From contig JAWLGU010000064.1 of the NCBI GenBank assembly GCA_041690675.1, positions 1 through 27,938 on the forward strand: a stretch of DNA of 27,938 nt, read 5' to 3'. Shown here piece by piece: positions 1-6,584 of the stretch (its first letter is position 1; every line of letters starts with the position of its first letter). Both the position numbers and the translations under genes were made by a program. The notes under the pieces were generated by a model. The model saw only the letters and a list, made by a program, of their open reading frames with translations. It was not told the origin of the DNA and ran no database searches. This DNA is from UBA7803 sp041690675. GTDB lineage: Bacteria > Pseudomonadota > Gammaproteobacteria > Pseudomonadales > Azotimanducaceae.

Positions 1-1
1 G

Positions 2-364
2 ATGATGAAACGCACCCTGCTCAGCAGCGCTATTGCCATTGTCGGCAGCCTGGGGGTATCCGCCGCACTCGCCCAGACCACAGAAGAGGACGCGTGGTCG
101 GAACAGTCCCAGCAGCAGTCCGGGCTGCCGAGCTTCAGCGAGCTGGACACCGATGGTGACGGCTTCCTCAGCGAGGAAGAGCTGCGAGCGAACGCGGACC
201 TCTCGGACGTGCACACCCAGCTCGACGAAAATTCCGACGGGCTCGTGGACGAAACCGAGTTCGCCGCCCTGGAGGATGCTCATATGAGCCCCCGCGGCGA
301 GATGGGCTCGAAGCACGAGGGTACCGATACGAAGCAGTACGACGAATCGGATACCGACTACTGA
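2..364 (+). CDS. Secreted EF-hand calcium-binding protein
   Basis: This 120-residue protein is probably exported and binds Ca2+. Residues 1-24 form a Sec signal peptide (basic start, hydrophobic core, Ala-Leu-Ala cleavage site). Two EF-hand loops follow. Residues 49-60 (DTDGDGFLSEEE) have Asp at positions 1, 3 and 5, Gly at 6 and Glu at 12. Residues 75-86 (DENSDGLVDETE) have Asp/Asn/Asp at 1/3/5, Gly at 6 and Glu at 12. The C-terminal tail is acidic and rich in Asp, Glu and Thr. Two ATG codons are adjacent (2 and 5) and the ribosome binding site lies outside the window, so the exact start is open and an earlier start cannot be excluded. Small periplasmic EF-hand proteins of this kind are common in proteobacteria; the partner is unknown. 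Confidence 0.85.
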   Translation: MMKRTLLSSAIAIVGSLGVSAALAQTTEEDAWSEQSQQQSGLPSFSELDTDGDGFLSEEELRANADLSDVHTQLDENSDGLVDETEFAALEDAHMSPRGEMGSKHEGTDTKQYDESDTDY

Positions 365-384
365 GTAGTCTGCGCCCCGAGCGG

Positions 385-412
385 GACCACGCGTGGGAGA
401 CCACGCGTGGTC
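385..412. terminator. 12-bp perfect hairpin between convergent genes
   Basis: A perfect inverted repeat has 12-bp arms (GACCACGCGTGG and its complement) around the loop GAGA. It sits between the stop of the EF-hand gene (364) and the stop of the convergent protease gene (421). There is no T-tract on either side, so it is not a textbook intrinsic terminator. Its position suggests a bidirectional transcription end or barrier. Each arm also contains the self-complementary decamer CCACGCGTGG (387-396 and 401-410), so a protein-binding or cruciform role is possible. Confidence 0.5.
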
Positions 413-420
413 GCCTTACG

Positions 421-933
421 TCATTCGGCGGCCACCTCGGCGAAGGTCACACCGCAGTTGCTCAAACGCAAGCTGGGCGGGTCCACGCTGAACTCGAACG
501 GTGAGGTCCGGCGCAACGCGCTCAGGCCGAAAAGCCCCCTGGAGGCACCCGGCAACACGGCAACCTCCACGTCCTGGAGGCGGCAGGCATCACCGATGGT
601 GATCTCGCTGAGTCGGTAGACCGGTACCCTGAGCACGCTGCCATCGGCCATGCGGCCCTCGAGCTGACGGACGTACGTAGCGGTACCTGCTTCCTGTGAA
701 CGTTCCAGCGTCGCGTTGGTGATGGTCATGTACCCCGCGCCGGTGTCCACGAGGTATTCCTCGGGATGCGAGCCGGCGACCCCGATGCTCACGTAGAACG
801 TGTCGAGCTGCTCGTGGGCCTTGAGCGGAATCACTGCGTCCGCCACTGCGAACGGCGCCCCGAGCAGGGCCAGGGTCGTTGCGAGCGCAGAGCTGCTGAG
901 AACGGCACGGAGCCGAGCACTTACATACCGCAA
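421..933 (-). CDS. Retropepsin-like aspartic protease, secreted or periplasmic
   Basis: The 170-residue product has a signal peptide (about residues 1-32, ending Ala-Val-Ala-Asp-Ala) and one clan AA aspartic protease domain. The catalytic motif is D63-T-G in a Leu-Val-Asp-Thr-Gly-Ala context. Later Gly-Leu-Phe-Gly-Leu-Ser (near residue 135) matches the second Gly motif of single-domain retropepsins, which act as homodimers. I chose a TTG start at 933 because a GGAGGT ribosome binding site lies six bases upstream and it places the signal peptide at the N-terminus. An in-frame ATG at 1035 would add 34 residues unlike a leader. An extended -10 element (TGATAACAT) lies upstream of the TTG but downstream of that ATG, which supports the short form. 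Substrate unknown. Confidence 0.75.
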   Translation of the reverse strand: MRYVSARLRAVLSSSALATTLALLGAPFAVADAVIPLKAHEQLDTFYVSIGVAGSHPEEYLVDTGAGYMTITNATLERSQEAGTATYVRQLEGRMADGSVLRVPVYRLSEITIGDACRLQDVEVAVLPGASRGLFGLSALRRTSPFEFSVDPPSLRLSNCGVTFAEVAAE

Positions 934-961
934 AGTGGGTACCTCCAGATCCGTTTTACAA

Positions 962-970
962 ATGTTATCA
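962..970 (-). promoter_or_regulatory. Extended -10 promoter for the aspartic protease gene
   Basis: On the minus strand TGA-TAACAT forms a TGn-extended -10 element about 28 bases upstream of the TTG start at 933. It implies a short leader carrying GGAGGT. The -35 region is weak, as is usual for extended -10 promoters. Assigned by eye. Confidence 0.4.
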
Positions 971-1087
971 GATGCCGCCGGCGGCGGAACCACGGCAAAC
1001 GCCTGAATCCGCCGGACCGGTTGAGAATTTTTCACCCTCGGGCGGTGAACCGCCGGGGGAACGTCAAGAAACTAGAGAGGATTCGAC

Positions 1088-1639
1088 ATGAACAGCAGGA
1101 AACTGACCAAAACCCTGAAAACGCTGGCCCTTGCCGGGAGCCTGGGACTGGCGGCGCCGGCGGCGCTGGCCGGTCCCGAGGCGGGCGATCGAGCCTTGTC
1201 CCTCACCGGCAGCGGCACCAGTGACGACTCCTTCGACACCAACACCTATAGCGTGTCCGGCCAGCTGGGATGGTGGACCAGCGACAACCTCGAGCTGGGC
1301 ATTCGCCAGAGCGTGGCCGGAGCCGTCCGCGACGATGCCGATGACACTTGGGCCGGTGCGACCCGCGGCTTCGTCGACATGCACTTCGGCAACCTCGGTG
1401 CCGGCGGCACCGGGGCGTTGCCGTTTATCGGCGCGAGCATCGGCGGCATTTATGGCGAAGAGGTGAACGACACCGGCACGGCGGGACTCGAGCTGGGGGC
1501 GAAATTCTACGTGAAGGACAAGACCTTCATACTCGCCATGGCCGAGTACCAGTTCCTCTGGGAAAGCGCCGACGACATCGACGACCAGTTCGACGACGGA
1601 GCGTTCTTCTACACGCTGGGTATCGGCTACAACTTCTGA
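1088..1639 (+). CDS. Small outer-membrane beta-barrel-type protein
   Basis: The 183-residue protein has a signal peptide (residues 1-28, cleavage after Ala-Leu-Ala). The mature part has alternating polar and hydrophobic segments with many Gly, Asp and aromatic residues. It ends Gly-Ile-Gly-Tyr-Asn-Phe, a terminal-Phe beta signal as recognised by the BAM machinery. Its size fits an eight-stranded barrel of the OmpA/OmpX or outer-membrane beta-barrel (OMP_b-brl) type. Several strands are visible, such as the Trp-Trp pair followed by Leu-Glu-Leu-Gly-Ile, and Ala-Gly-Leu-Glu-Leu-Gly-Ala-Lys-Phe-Tyr-Val. A strong ribosome binding site (GAGAGGA) precedes ATG 1088. It is divergent from the protease gene. 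Function unknown; the barrel call is from pattern only. Confidence 0.7.
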   Translation: MNSRKLTKTLKTLALAGSLGLAAPAALAGPEAGDRALSLTGSGTSDDSFDTNTYSVSGQLGWWTSDNLELGIRQSVAGAVRDDADDTWAGATRGFVDMHFGNLGAGGTGALPFIGASIGGIYGEEVNDTGTAGLELGAKFYVKDKTFILAMAEYQFLWESADDIDDQFDDGAFFYTLGIGYNF

Positions 1640-1674
1640 CGCCCCACCGGGGGCTGTGATGGCCTGCGAGGGCG

Positions 1675-2574
1675 TTACGACGCCCCTGCTGGCACCTGCG
1701 CGTCCGGGTCCACGATCAAACCGGCGACCAGCTCCGGCTCCTGCATGGGAATGAAGTGGCTCAACGCCGGCAGGTAGACATCGCGGGCGTTGGGAAACTC
1801 GTCCGCCAGCCTCGGCCAGGTGGGCGATTTGGAGAAGTCGATGCCGTCGCTGGGGACCGGGTCCCGCATCTGCGCTCTCACCACCACCACCGGCAAGCCC
1901 AGGGATGGAATCGCGGCGTGGATGTCGGTCTGGCTGTTGCCCAGATACACCGAGGCCTCCACCAGCGGGGGGCACGCCAGCTCGTAGCCGGAGCCGTCCG
2001 GGCTCGGCAGCAAGCCGTAGCGGCAATAGTCCTCCAGCACCTCGCGACGCCAGAGCGAGAACGGATGGCGGTGCTCGAAATGCTGGAACATCTCCTGCCA
2101 CGAGCTCCAGCGGTTGCGCCGACGCGCCACCGGATGATCCTCCGCTAACTGGAATCCGCGGAAGCGATCGGTGGCGTACGCTTCCGGGTCGAGAATGACC
2201 GGATCCAGCAGCACCAGCCGGGAGAACGCGTCCGGTAGAGCCGCCGCAGCCTGGGTGACGCTGTGCCCGCCCATGGAGTGCCCCACGCCGATGACCCCGC
2301 TCAAGCCGAGCCCCGAGATCAGCGCTACCAGATCCCGACCGAACGCCTCCCAGACGTAAGGTCCTTTCCTGTCGCTGCGGCCGTGCCCGCGCATGTCCAC
2401 GGCGAGCACCCGATAGCCCGCCGGCAGAGCGGCCACCGTCCGATCCCAGCAGCGTGCATGGAACCCGGTAGCGTGCACCAGCAGCACCGTCGGCGCGCCG
2501 CCGGCGCCCCATTCGAAATAGGTCAGCCGGACATCGCCGGTATCGAACTCGTGCTGGGTCGGTTGCTCGTTCAT
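1675..2574 (-). CDS. Alpha/beta hydrolase
   Basis: The 299-residue protein is a cytosolic alpha/beta-hydrolase fold enzyme. Visible features: the oxyanion-hole HATGFH stretch (residues 34-39); the ADMRGHGRSD-type strand after beta-4 (VDMRGHGRSD, about 59-68); the nucleophile elbow GHSMGG with Ser100; and the catalytic His273 in ALSHFIPMQEP. The acid is probably an Asp after strand 6 or 7 (RAQMRDPVP). There is no signal peptide. I chose ATG 2574 because a GCGAGG ribosome binding site lies just upstream and homology-like sequence starts there; the reading frame stays open far upstream but only as antisense of the regulator genes. Substrate cannot be told; lipase, epoxide hydrolase-like and esterase roles are all possible. 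Confidence 0.88.
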   Translation of the reverse strand: MNEQPTQHEFDTGDVRLTYFEWGAGGAPTVLLVHATGFHARCWDRTVAALPAGYRVLAVDMRGHGRSDRKGPYVWEAFGRDLVALISGLGLSGVIGVGHSMGGHSVTQAAAALPDAFSRLVLLDPVILDPEAYATDRFRGFQLAEDHPVARRRNRWSSWQEMFQHFEHRHPFSLWRREVLEDYCRYGLLPSPDGSGYELACPPLVEASVYLGNSQTDIHAAIPSLGLPVVVVRAQMRDPVPSDGIDFSKSPTWPRLADEFPNARDVYLPALSHFIPMQEPELVAGLIVDPDAQVPAGAS

Positions 2575-2808
2575 ACGCCTCGCCGGACTTCGGTCAAAGC
2601 GGATCATGTTAGGACGACCCGCCGAGCGGGTCCACGGCAGACTGCCGGGCCGCCGCCGCTCCCCGCCGCGGACCCGCCGCAGCGGCACCGCGCCGACGAT
2701 ACCGTTTCCTGTACATGCAATTACCGGATTCGGGGCATGGAATCGACCGGGTCTGTAATGGACCCTTTGCACTGTCTTACAACGACTCCAACCAGACAGC
2801 GAGGACAC

Positions 2809-3507
2809 ATGGACCAGCATTCTTCTGCCTTTGCCTCCACCCCCACCGTCAGCCGCAGGCCCTATCGCACGCCGGTGCGGCAACCGCGCAAGCTGGCGTG
2901 GACACCGGTCACTTTTTCCGCGGGGCAGGTGCTGTACCGGGAGGGGGAGATCGCGGACCGGCTGTTCGTAACCCGGTCCGGCATCGTCAAGCTCATCGCT
3001 CACCTGCCCAATGGGCGGGCGCGTATCCTCGGTCTCCATGGTCCGGGCGCGGTGCTCGGGCTGATCACGCCGGCGTCCGACGAGCCCTCCTACGGGCACT
3101 CCGCCATCGCCATGGAGGACGTCAGCGCTTACTGGATCTCCGCAGCCCAGCTTCGCCGGCTCAGAAACCAGGGTTCCCACGAGTACATGGAACTGGTGGA
3201 ACGCCACTGCGAGGAGCTGCGCCACGCGGAGCGCTGGATCGCCGAGTTCTCGGCCGACACCACCCCGTGTCGCATCGCCCGGCTCATCAAGTACCTGGCC
3301 GAGCTGCAGCATCTTCCCGAGGAAGACGAGGTCGAGCTGCTGACCTGTCAGGAAATGGGCGAGGTGATCGGCGTCTCCACGGAAAGCGCGAGCCGCGTGC
3401 TGGCGGAGTTCAAGCGCACGGGGGTGCTGGAGCCCTGCAAGGATCGTCATGGCAAGCGCCTGTACCGGTTCGATTCGGAGACCATTGAAGACATAGCATT
3501 TGCGTGA
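2809..3507 (+). CDS. Crp/Fnr-family transcriptional regulator
   Basis: This 232-residue DNA-binding regulator has an N-terminal cyclic-nucleotide-binding-type beta-roll (about 33-125, with FSAGQVLYREGEIADRLF), a long dimerisation helix (about 125-145) and a C-terminal Crp-type winged helix (about 150-230). The recognition helix VSTESASRVL carries Glu192, Ser195 and Arg196, matching the E..SR arrangement that FNR uses for TTGAT half-sites. The N-terminus has no Cys, so the Fe-S cluster of true FNR is absent; the Cys residues present (134, 154, 180, 210) do not form that pattern. The cAMP-contacting signature is also not clear. Start ATG 2809 has GAGG four bases upstream. It is followed after 48 bases by the response regulator gene. 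Effector unknown. Confidence 0.88.
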   Translation: MDQHSSAFASTPTVSRRPYRTPVRQPRKLAWTPVTFSAGQVLYREGEIADRLFVTRSGIVKLIAHLPNGRARILGLHGPGAVLGLITPASDEPSYGHSAIAMEDVSAYWISAAQLRRLRNQGSHEYMELVERHCEELRHAERWIAEFSADTTPCRIARLIKYLAELQHLPEEDEVELLTCQEMGEVIGVSTESASRVLAEFKRTGVLEPCKDRHGKRLYRFDSETIEDIAFA

Positions 3508-3555
3508 TCTCGCCACAGGACGTAACCTTTGACGAGTCAGGGGAAAGGCGCGTCG

Positions 3556-4212
3556 ATGACGTCCTCGCGGGTGAGCATCTACATCGCCGACGATCACGGC
3601 CTCGTGCGCGAAGGGCTGAGCTCGGTTCTCGCCCGCGAGGCCGACCTCGAAGTGGTCGGCCAGGGAAGCACCGGGCGGGAAGCCATCGCCGCGGTCCGAG
3701 ACCTGCGGCCCGACGTGGTCATCATGGACGTGGCCATGGGCGACATGAACGGCATGGAAGCCACCCGGCAAATCCTCAAGGAAGCACCGGAGACCCGGGT
3801 CATCGCCGTCTCCAGCTACGGCGGGCGACGCCACGTCATGGGCATGCTCAAGGCCGGCGCGCTGGGCTACGTGGTCAAGTCCGAAGTGTTCGACCGCCTG
3901 CGGATGGCGATCCGGGAAGTGCTGCGGGGCAACGTCTACCTTTCCCCCTCCATCGGCGCAACCGTGGTGGGACTGCTGCGTGACAACGACACCAGCGGGG
4001 TGGCCGCCGAAGTGCTGAGCGATCGCGAGCGCCAGATCGTACAGTTGGTGGCAGAGGGCTTCTCCTCCTCGGCCATCGGCTCCAAGCTCAACATCTCCCC
4101 GAGCACCGTGGAAACCCACCGCCGCAACATCATGCGCAAGCTCAACCTGCACAACGTTGCCGAGCTGACCCGCTTCGCCATCCGCGAGGGCATGACCTCG
4201 GTGGACGGCTGA
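3556..4212 (+). CDS. NarL/FixJ-type response regulator (LuxR HTH)
   Basis: The 218-residue protein has a receiver domain (about 5-120) and a LuxR-type helix-turn-helix (about 150-212). Acidic-pocket Asp12/Asp13, phospho-acceptor Asp58 in VVIMDVAMGDMNG and Lys108 in YVVKSE are all present, so it should be phosphorylatable. The output domain shows the classic LSDRERQIVQLVAEG start and SPSTVETHRRNIMRKL recognition segment. ATG 3556 is preferred; an in-frame TTG at 3529 would add nine residues with no clear purpose. It probably shares a transcript with the Crp/Fnr gene upstream (48-base gap). No histidine kinase is encoded in the window, so it is an orphan here. Confidence 0.92.
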   Translation: MTSSRVSIYIADDHGLVREGLSSVLAREADLEVVGQGSTGREAIAAVRDLRPDVVIMDVAMGDMNGMEATRQILKEAPETRVIAVSSYGGRRHVMGMLKAGALGYVVKSEVFDRLRMAIREVLRGNVYLSPSIGATVVGLLRDNDTSGVAAEVLSDRERQIVQLVAEGFSSSAIGSKLNISPSTVETHRRNIMRKLNLHNVAELTRFAIREGMTSVDG

Positions 4213-4275
4213 CATCCACCGCATCCACCACGACTACGACTGATCGACTCCGGCCCGATATCACCAGATCCGCAA

Positions 4276-4485
4276 TCAGCGGTATCCGACCGCCCGGGGC
4301 GGCCGCCGCGACGACGACATGGGCTCCACGCCGGTGATCACCATGGGCATGCCGCCGAAGGCGGCCTTCGACCAGGCCCGGGCCATTTCGGGCCCATCCG
4401 CCTCGGTGGTCAGAGTGAACTCGATGTTCTTGCAGACGACGCCGGTCTGAATCTCCACGGCACCGCGGACGCGATACTTCTGCAT
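4276..4485 (-). CDS. Small unknown protein, 69 residues
   Basis: I do not recognise this family. It begins MQKYRVRGAVEIQTGVVCKN, continues IEFTLTTEADGPEMARAW, and ends with a basic Ser/Arg/Pro-rich tail. The start reads as beta-strand (alternating residues) and the middle as amphipathic helix, suggesting a compact alpha/beta fold. There is no signal peptide or membrane segment. Codon use resembles the neighbours, with G or C favoured at third positions. The ribosome binding site is weak (GAGAG about 10 bases upstream of ATG 4485). It lies 92 bases downstream of the activator-like ATPase on the same strand, so the two could be co-transcribed. An overlapping minus-strand frame (4142-4561) gives low-complexity Arg-rich sequence and is rejected. 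Confidence 0.55.
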   Translation of the reverse strand: MQKYRVRGAVEIQTGVVCKNIEFTLTTEADGPEMARAWSKAAFGGMPMVITGVEPMSSSRRPPRAVGYR

Positions 4486-4577
4486 GGGCCGGTAATCTCT
4501 CGAGTGACTTGGAACGTGAAGTATTCGTGGTCGCCCGTGGGGGTGCCTTGAAAATACGCAACCGGCGGTCGGGCGCG

Positions 4578-5804
4578 TCAAGACGAGGAGGTGGCGGCGC
4601 CGTCGGGCCGTTCTCCCTGCCCCCGCACCAGCAGATCGTAAGCCCGGACGCTCGCGGGCAGGTGCATCGGATGGATACTCCCGGTGGCGGCAGCGTGCGC
4701 CTGTTCCAGAGCCCGCTTGAGCTCCGCGGTGTTGCCGGGCCACGGGTACCGGCGGAGCATCTGCGTCGCCTGCCAGGACAGAGTCTTCCGCGTGGCCGCG
4801 GCGGCGTTCAACCGGTCGACGAACAGGCGGCTCAGACCGATGACGTCGTCGCCCCGCTCACGCAGCGCCGGCAGGCGTACCACGAACTGGCCGAGCATTC
4901 GGTAGAGCTCCGGAGACAGGCGCCGCTCGCGAAGCGCGGCTACCGGGTCGCGGGCGGACGCAGCGACCAGCCGCACCGGCGCCTCGCCGCGCAGGGTCCG
5001 CTCCAGCGTCCGCAGTAGCCGATACTGGTCCTGGAGCGGCATACCGCACAGCTCGTTGAGAAACAGCGTGCCGCCGCGTGCGCGCTCCAGGCGCTCCCGC
5101 CAGTCGTCGCCTGCGGCTTCGGCACGGGGCCGCCGCTCGGCAAGCTTCCATGCATGACCCGCGCACTCCACCTGCACGAATGGCCTGGCGGCCCGGCCAC
5201 TCACATCGTGCAGGGCGCGGGCGGCCACAGACTTGCCGGTACCCCGCTCGCCATAGATGAACACGGTGGCGTCTCCGGGCGCGATGGCGGCGAGGCGCCG
5301 GTGCAGGCGCTGCATGATCGGCGCGCTGCCGTGCAGCCGGCCCAGCCGGTCCAGGGGCAGCGCGCCCCCCTCCGGCAGCGCCCGATAACGCAGCCTCTGC
5401 CGGAACTCGGCATCGACGTCGTCGAGCACCCGGGCCAGAAACCGCGGCTCCAGCGGCCGGGTCAAGGCATGGCAGGGCAGGCTCTGCCAGATCTCGAGCA
5501 CCCGCGGCATGTGCTCCGGGTCCACCACGAGGACCGTCTCCCGGGGCCACCGGTGCAGCTGATCGGGTTGCGCCAGAGTCTCGCAATCAAGAAGGAAGGC
5601 CACGTCCGGCTTCTGGCCCACGGCGCGCAGCTCGTGGAGACCCGGCACCTGGCCCCAGCGGAAGCTGCGGCCCCGGGCCGCGGCCTCGAGCTGTGCCACG
5701 GTCCGCGGATCGTCTCCCACCGCAACGGCCAGCGGCCGCTCTGCGGCCGGCGTTCGAGGATCGTGCGCTGCGCGACGGGGCGGGGCTGCGCCCCTAGAAT
5801 CCAT
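4578..5804 (-). CDS. Sigma-54-activator-like AAA+ protein lacking GAFTGA
   Basis: The 408-residue protein resembles the AAA+ core of bacterial enhancer-binding proteins, but in reduced form. An N-terminal part (about 25-130) looks like a degenerate receiver. Walker A is GERGTGKS (about 185-192). The Walker B region reads GGTLFLNEL, with Asn where Asp is normal. The following LRTLERTLRG, SPELYRMLGQFVVRLPALRERGDDV (Arg finger region) and YPWPGNTAELKRALE (sensor II) segments are family-like. The GAFTGA loop that contacts sigma-54 is absent: the stretch between strand 2 and Walker B is short and unrelated. No Fis-type HTH follows. It probably cannot activate sigma-54 in the usual way. ATG 5804 is used; TTG 5816 with GGGGGA upstream is an alternative. 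Confidence 0.78.
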   Translation of the reverse strand: MDSRGAAPPRRAAHDPRTPAAERPLAVAVGDDPRTVAQLEAAARGRSFRWGQVPGLHELRAVGQKPDVAFLLDCETLAQPDQLHRWPRETVLVVDPEHMPRVLEIWQSLPCHALTRPLEPRFLARVLDDVDAEFRQRLRYRALPEGGALPLDRLGRLHGSAPIMQRLHRRLAAIAPGDATVFIYGERGTGKSVAARALHDVSGRAARPFVQVECAGHAWKLAERRPRAEAAGDDWRERLERARGGTLFLNELCGMPLQDQYRLLRTLERTLRGEAPVRLVAASARDPVAALRERRLSPELYRMLGQFVVRLPALRERGDDVIGLSRLFVDRLNAAAATRKTLSWQATQMLRRYPWPGNTAELKRALEQAHAAATGSIHPMHLPASVRAYDLLVRGQGERPDGAATSSS

Positions 5805-5980
5805 CTTCCAGTCCAACGCCCTGCGTCCCCCGGTGCGGTGCAGGGGGGCAATCTAGGCCCCGCGACCACCGGTCGCTTTGAACTTGCGCAATGGAGCAGA
5901 GGGCGAGGCTGGGACTGCACTCGCAGTTTTCGGTACACTTCCGCGACCCGACCCCGTCCCGATCGCTCACGGAGAACCCG

Positions 5981-6577
5981 GTGGCCCAGCCCCTCACCAA
6001 ATCCGAGGTCGTTTCCTCCGAGCAGGAGCCGCTGATTCTCGTGAACAGCGACGACCAGGAAGTCGGCCATCTGGGCAAGTCCGCGTGCCACGATGGCGAC
6101 GGCGTGCTGCATCGCGCCTTTTCCCTGTTCATCTTCAACCCCGCCGGTGAGCTGCTGATTCAGCGCCGGGCGCCGGGTAAGCGGCTGTGGCCCGCGTTCT
6201 GGTCCAACAGCTGCTGCTCCCACCCTCGCGCCGGAGAGGACATGGAAGAGGCGGTGAGCCGCCGGCTGCAGCAGGAGCTGTCCCTGCAGGCCAGGCTGCA
6301 CTTTGTCTACAAGTTCGAGTACGTGGCCCGTTTCGAAGACCTGGGCACTGAGCACGAGCTCTGCTGGGTGTATGTCGGAACCACCCGGGACGAGCCGGTC
6401 ATCAATACGACGGAGATCAGCGCGTGGCGTTGGATCTCGCCGGTGCAGCTCAGCCGCGAGCTGGCCGAGCAGGGTGAGAGCTTCACCCCCTGGCTGAAGC
6501 TGGAGTGGCAGCGGCTGCGCCAGCGGTTCGGCGACGATCTCGGCGGCATCAAGCATCTCGAGCAGACACCGGAGTAA
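5981..6577 (+). CDS. idi: Isopentenyl-diphosphate delta-isomerase, type I
   Basis: It interconverts isopentenyl and dimethylallyl diphosphate in isoprenoid synthesis, in the cytosol. The 198-residue Nudix-fold protein shows the type I active site: SNSCCSHP with catalytic Cys79, the Nudix-like helix GEDMEEAVSRRLQQEL (85-100), and the acidic motif TEHELCWVY with Glu124 and Glu126 as Mg2+/catalytic residues. RAPGKRLWPAFWSN is also typical. I chose GTG 5981 because GGAGAA lies four bases upstream; ATG 5891 would add 30 residues without a ribosome binding site. The length fits the family (about 180-200). The HMG-CoA synthase gene starts seven bases after the stop, so the two form an operon. Confidence 0.93.
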   Translation: MAQPLTKSEVVSSEQEPLILVNSDDQEVGHLGKSACHDGDGVLHRAFSLFIFNPAGELLIQRRAPGKRLWPAFWSNSCCSHPRAGEDMEEAVSRRLQQELSLQARLHFVYKFEYVARFEDLGTEHELCWVYVGTTRDEPVINTTEISAWRWISPVQLSRELAEQGESFTPWLKLEWQRLRQRFGDDLGGIKHLEQTPE

Positions 6578-6584
6578 AGGATCC

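Noticed and set aside
1644..1695. Short GC hairpins (GCCCC/GGGGC and GGGCGT/ACGCCC) near the hydrolase stop as a terminator
   Set aside because: Short arms, no T-tract, and one overlaps the stop codon; such stems are expected by chance in this GC-rich DNA.
2780..2796. TTG...CAA inverted match upstream of the Crp/Fnr gene as an FNR-type autoregulatory site
   Set aside because: The half-sites are ten bases apart and lack the A/T continuation (TTGAT-N4-ATCAA), so it does not fit the consensus.
2575..4224. Upstream extension of the minus-strand hydrolase frame to 849 residues
   Set aside because: The extra 550 codons run antisense to the Crp/Fnr and NarL-type genes and read as low-complexity GC-driven sequence. 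The hydrolase domain begins at ATG 2574, where a ribosome binding site is present.
5891..5980. ATG 5891 as the start of idi
   Set aside because: No ribosome binding site and 30 extra residues outside the family pattern; GTG 5981 has GGAGAA at good distance.
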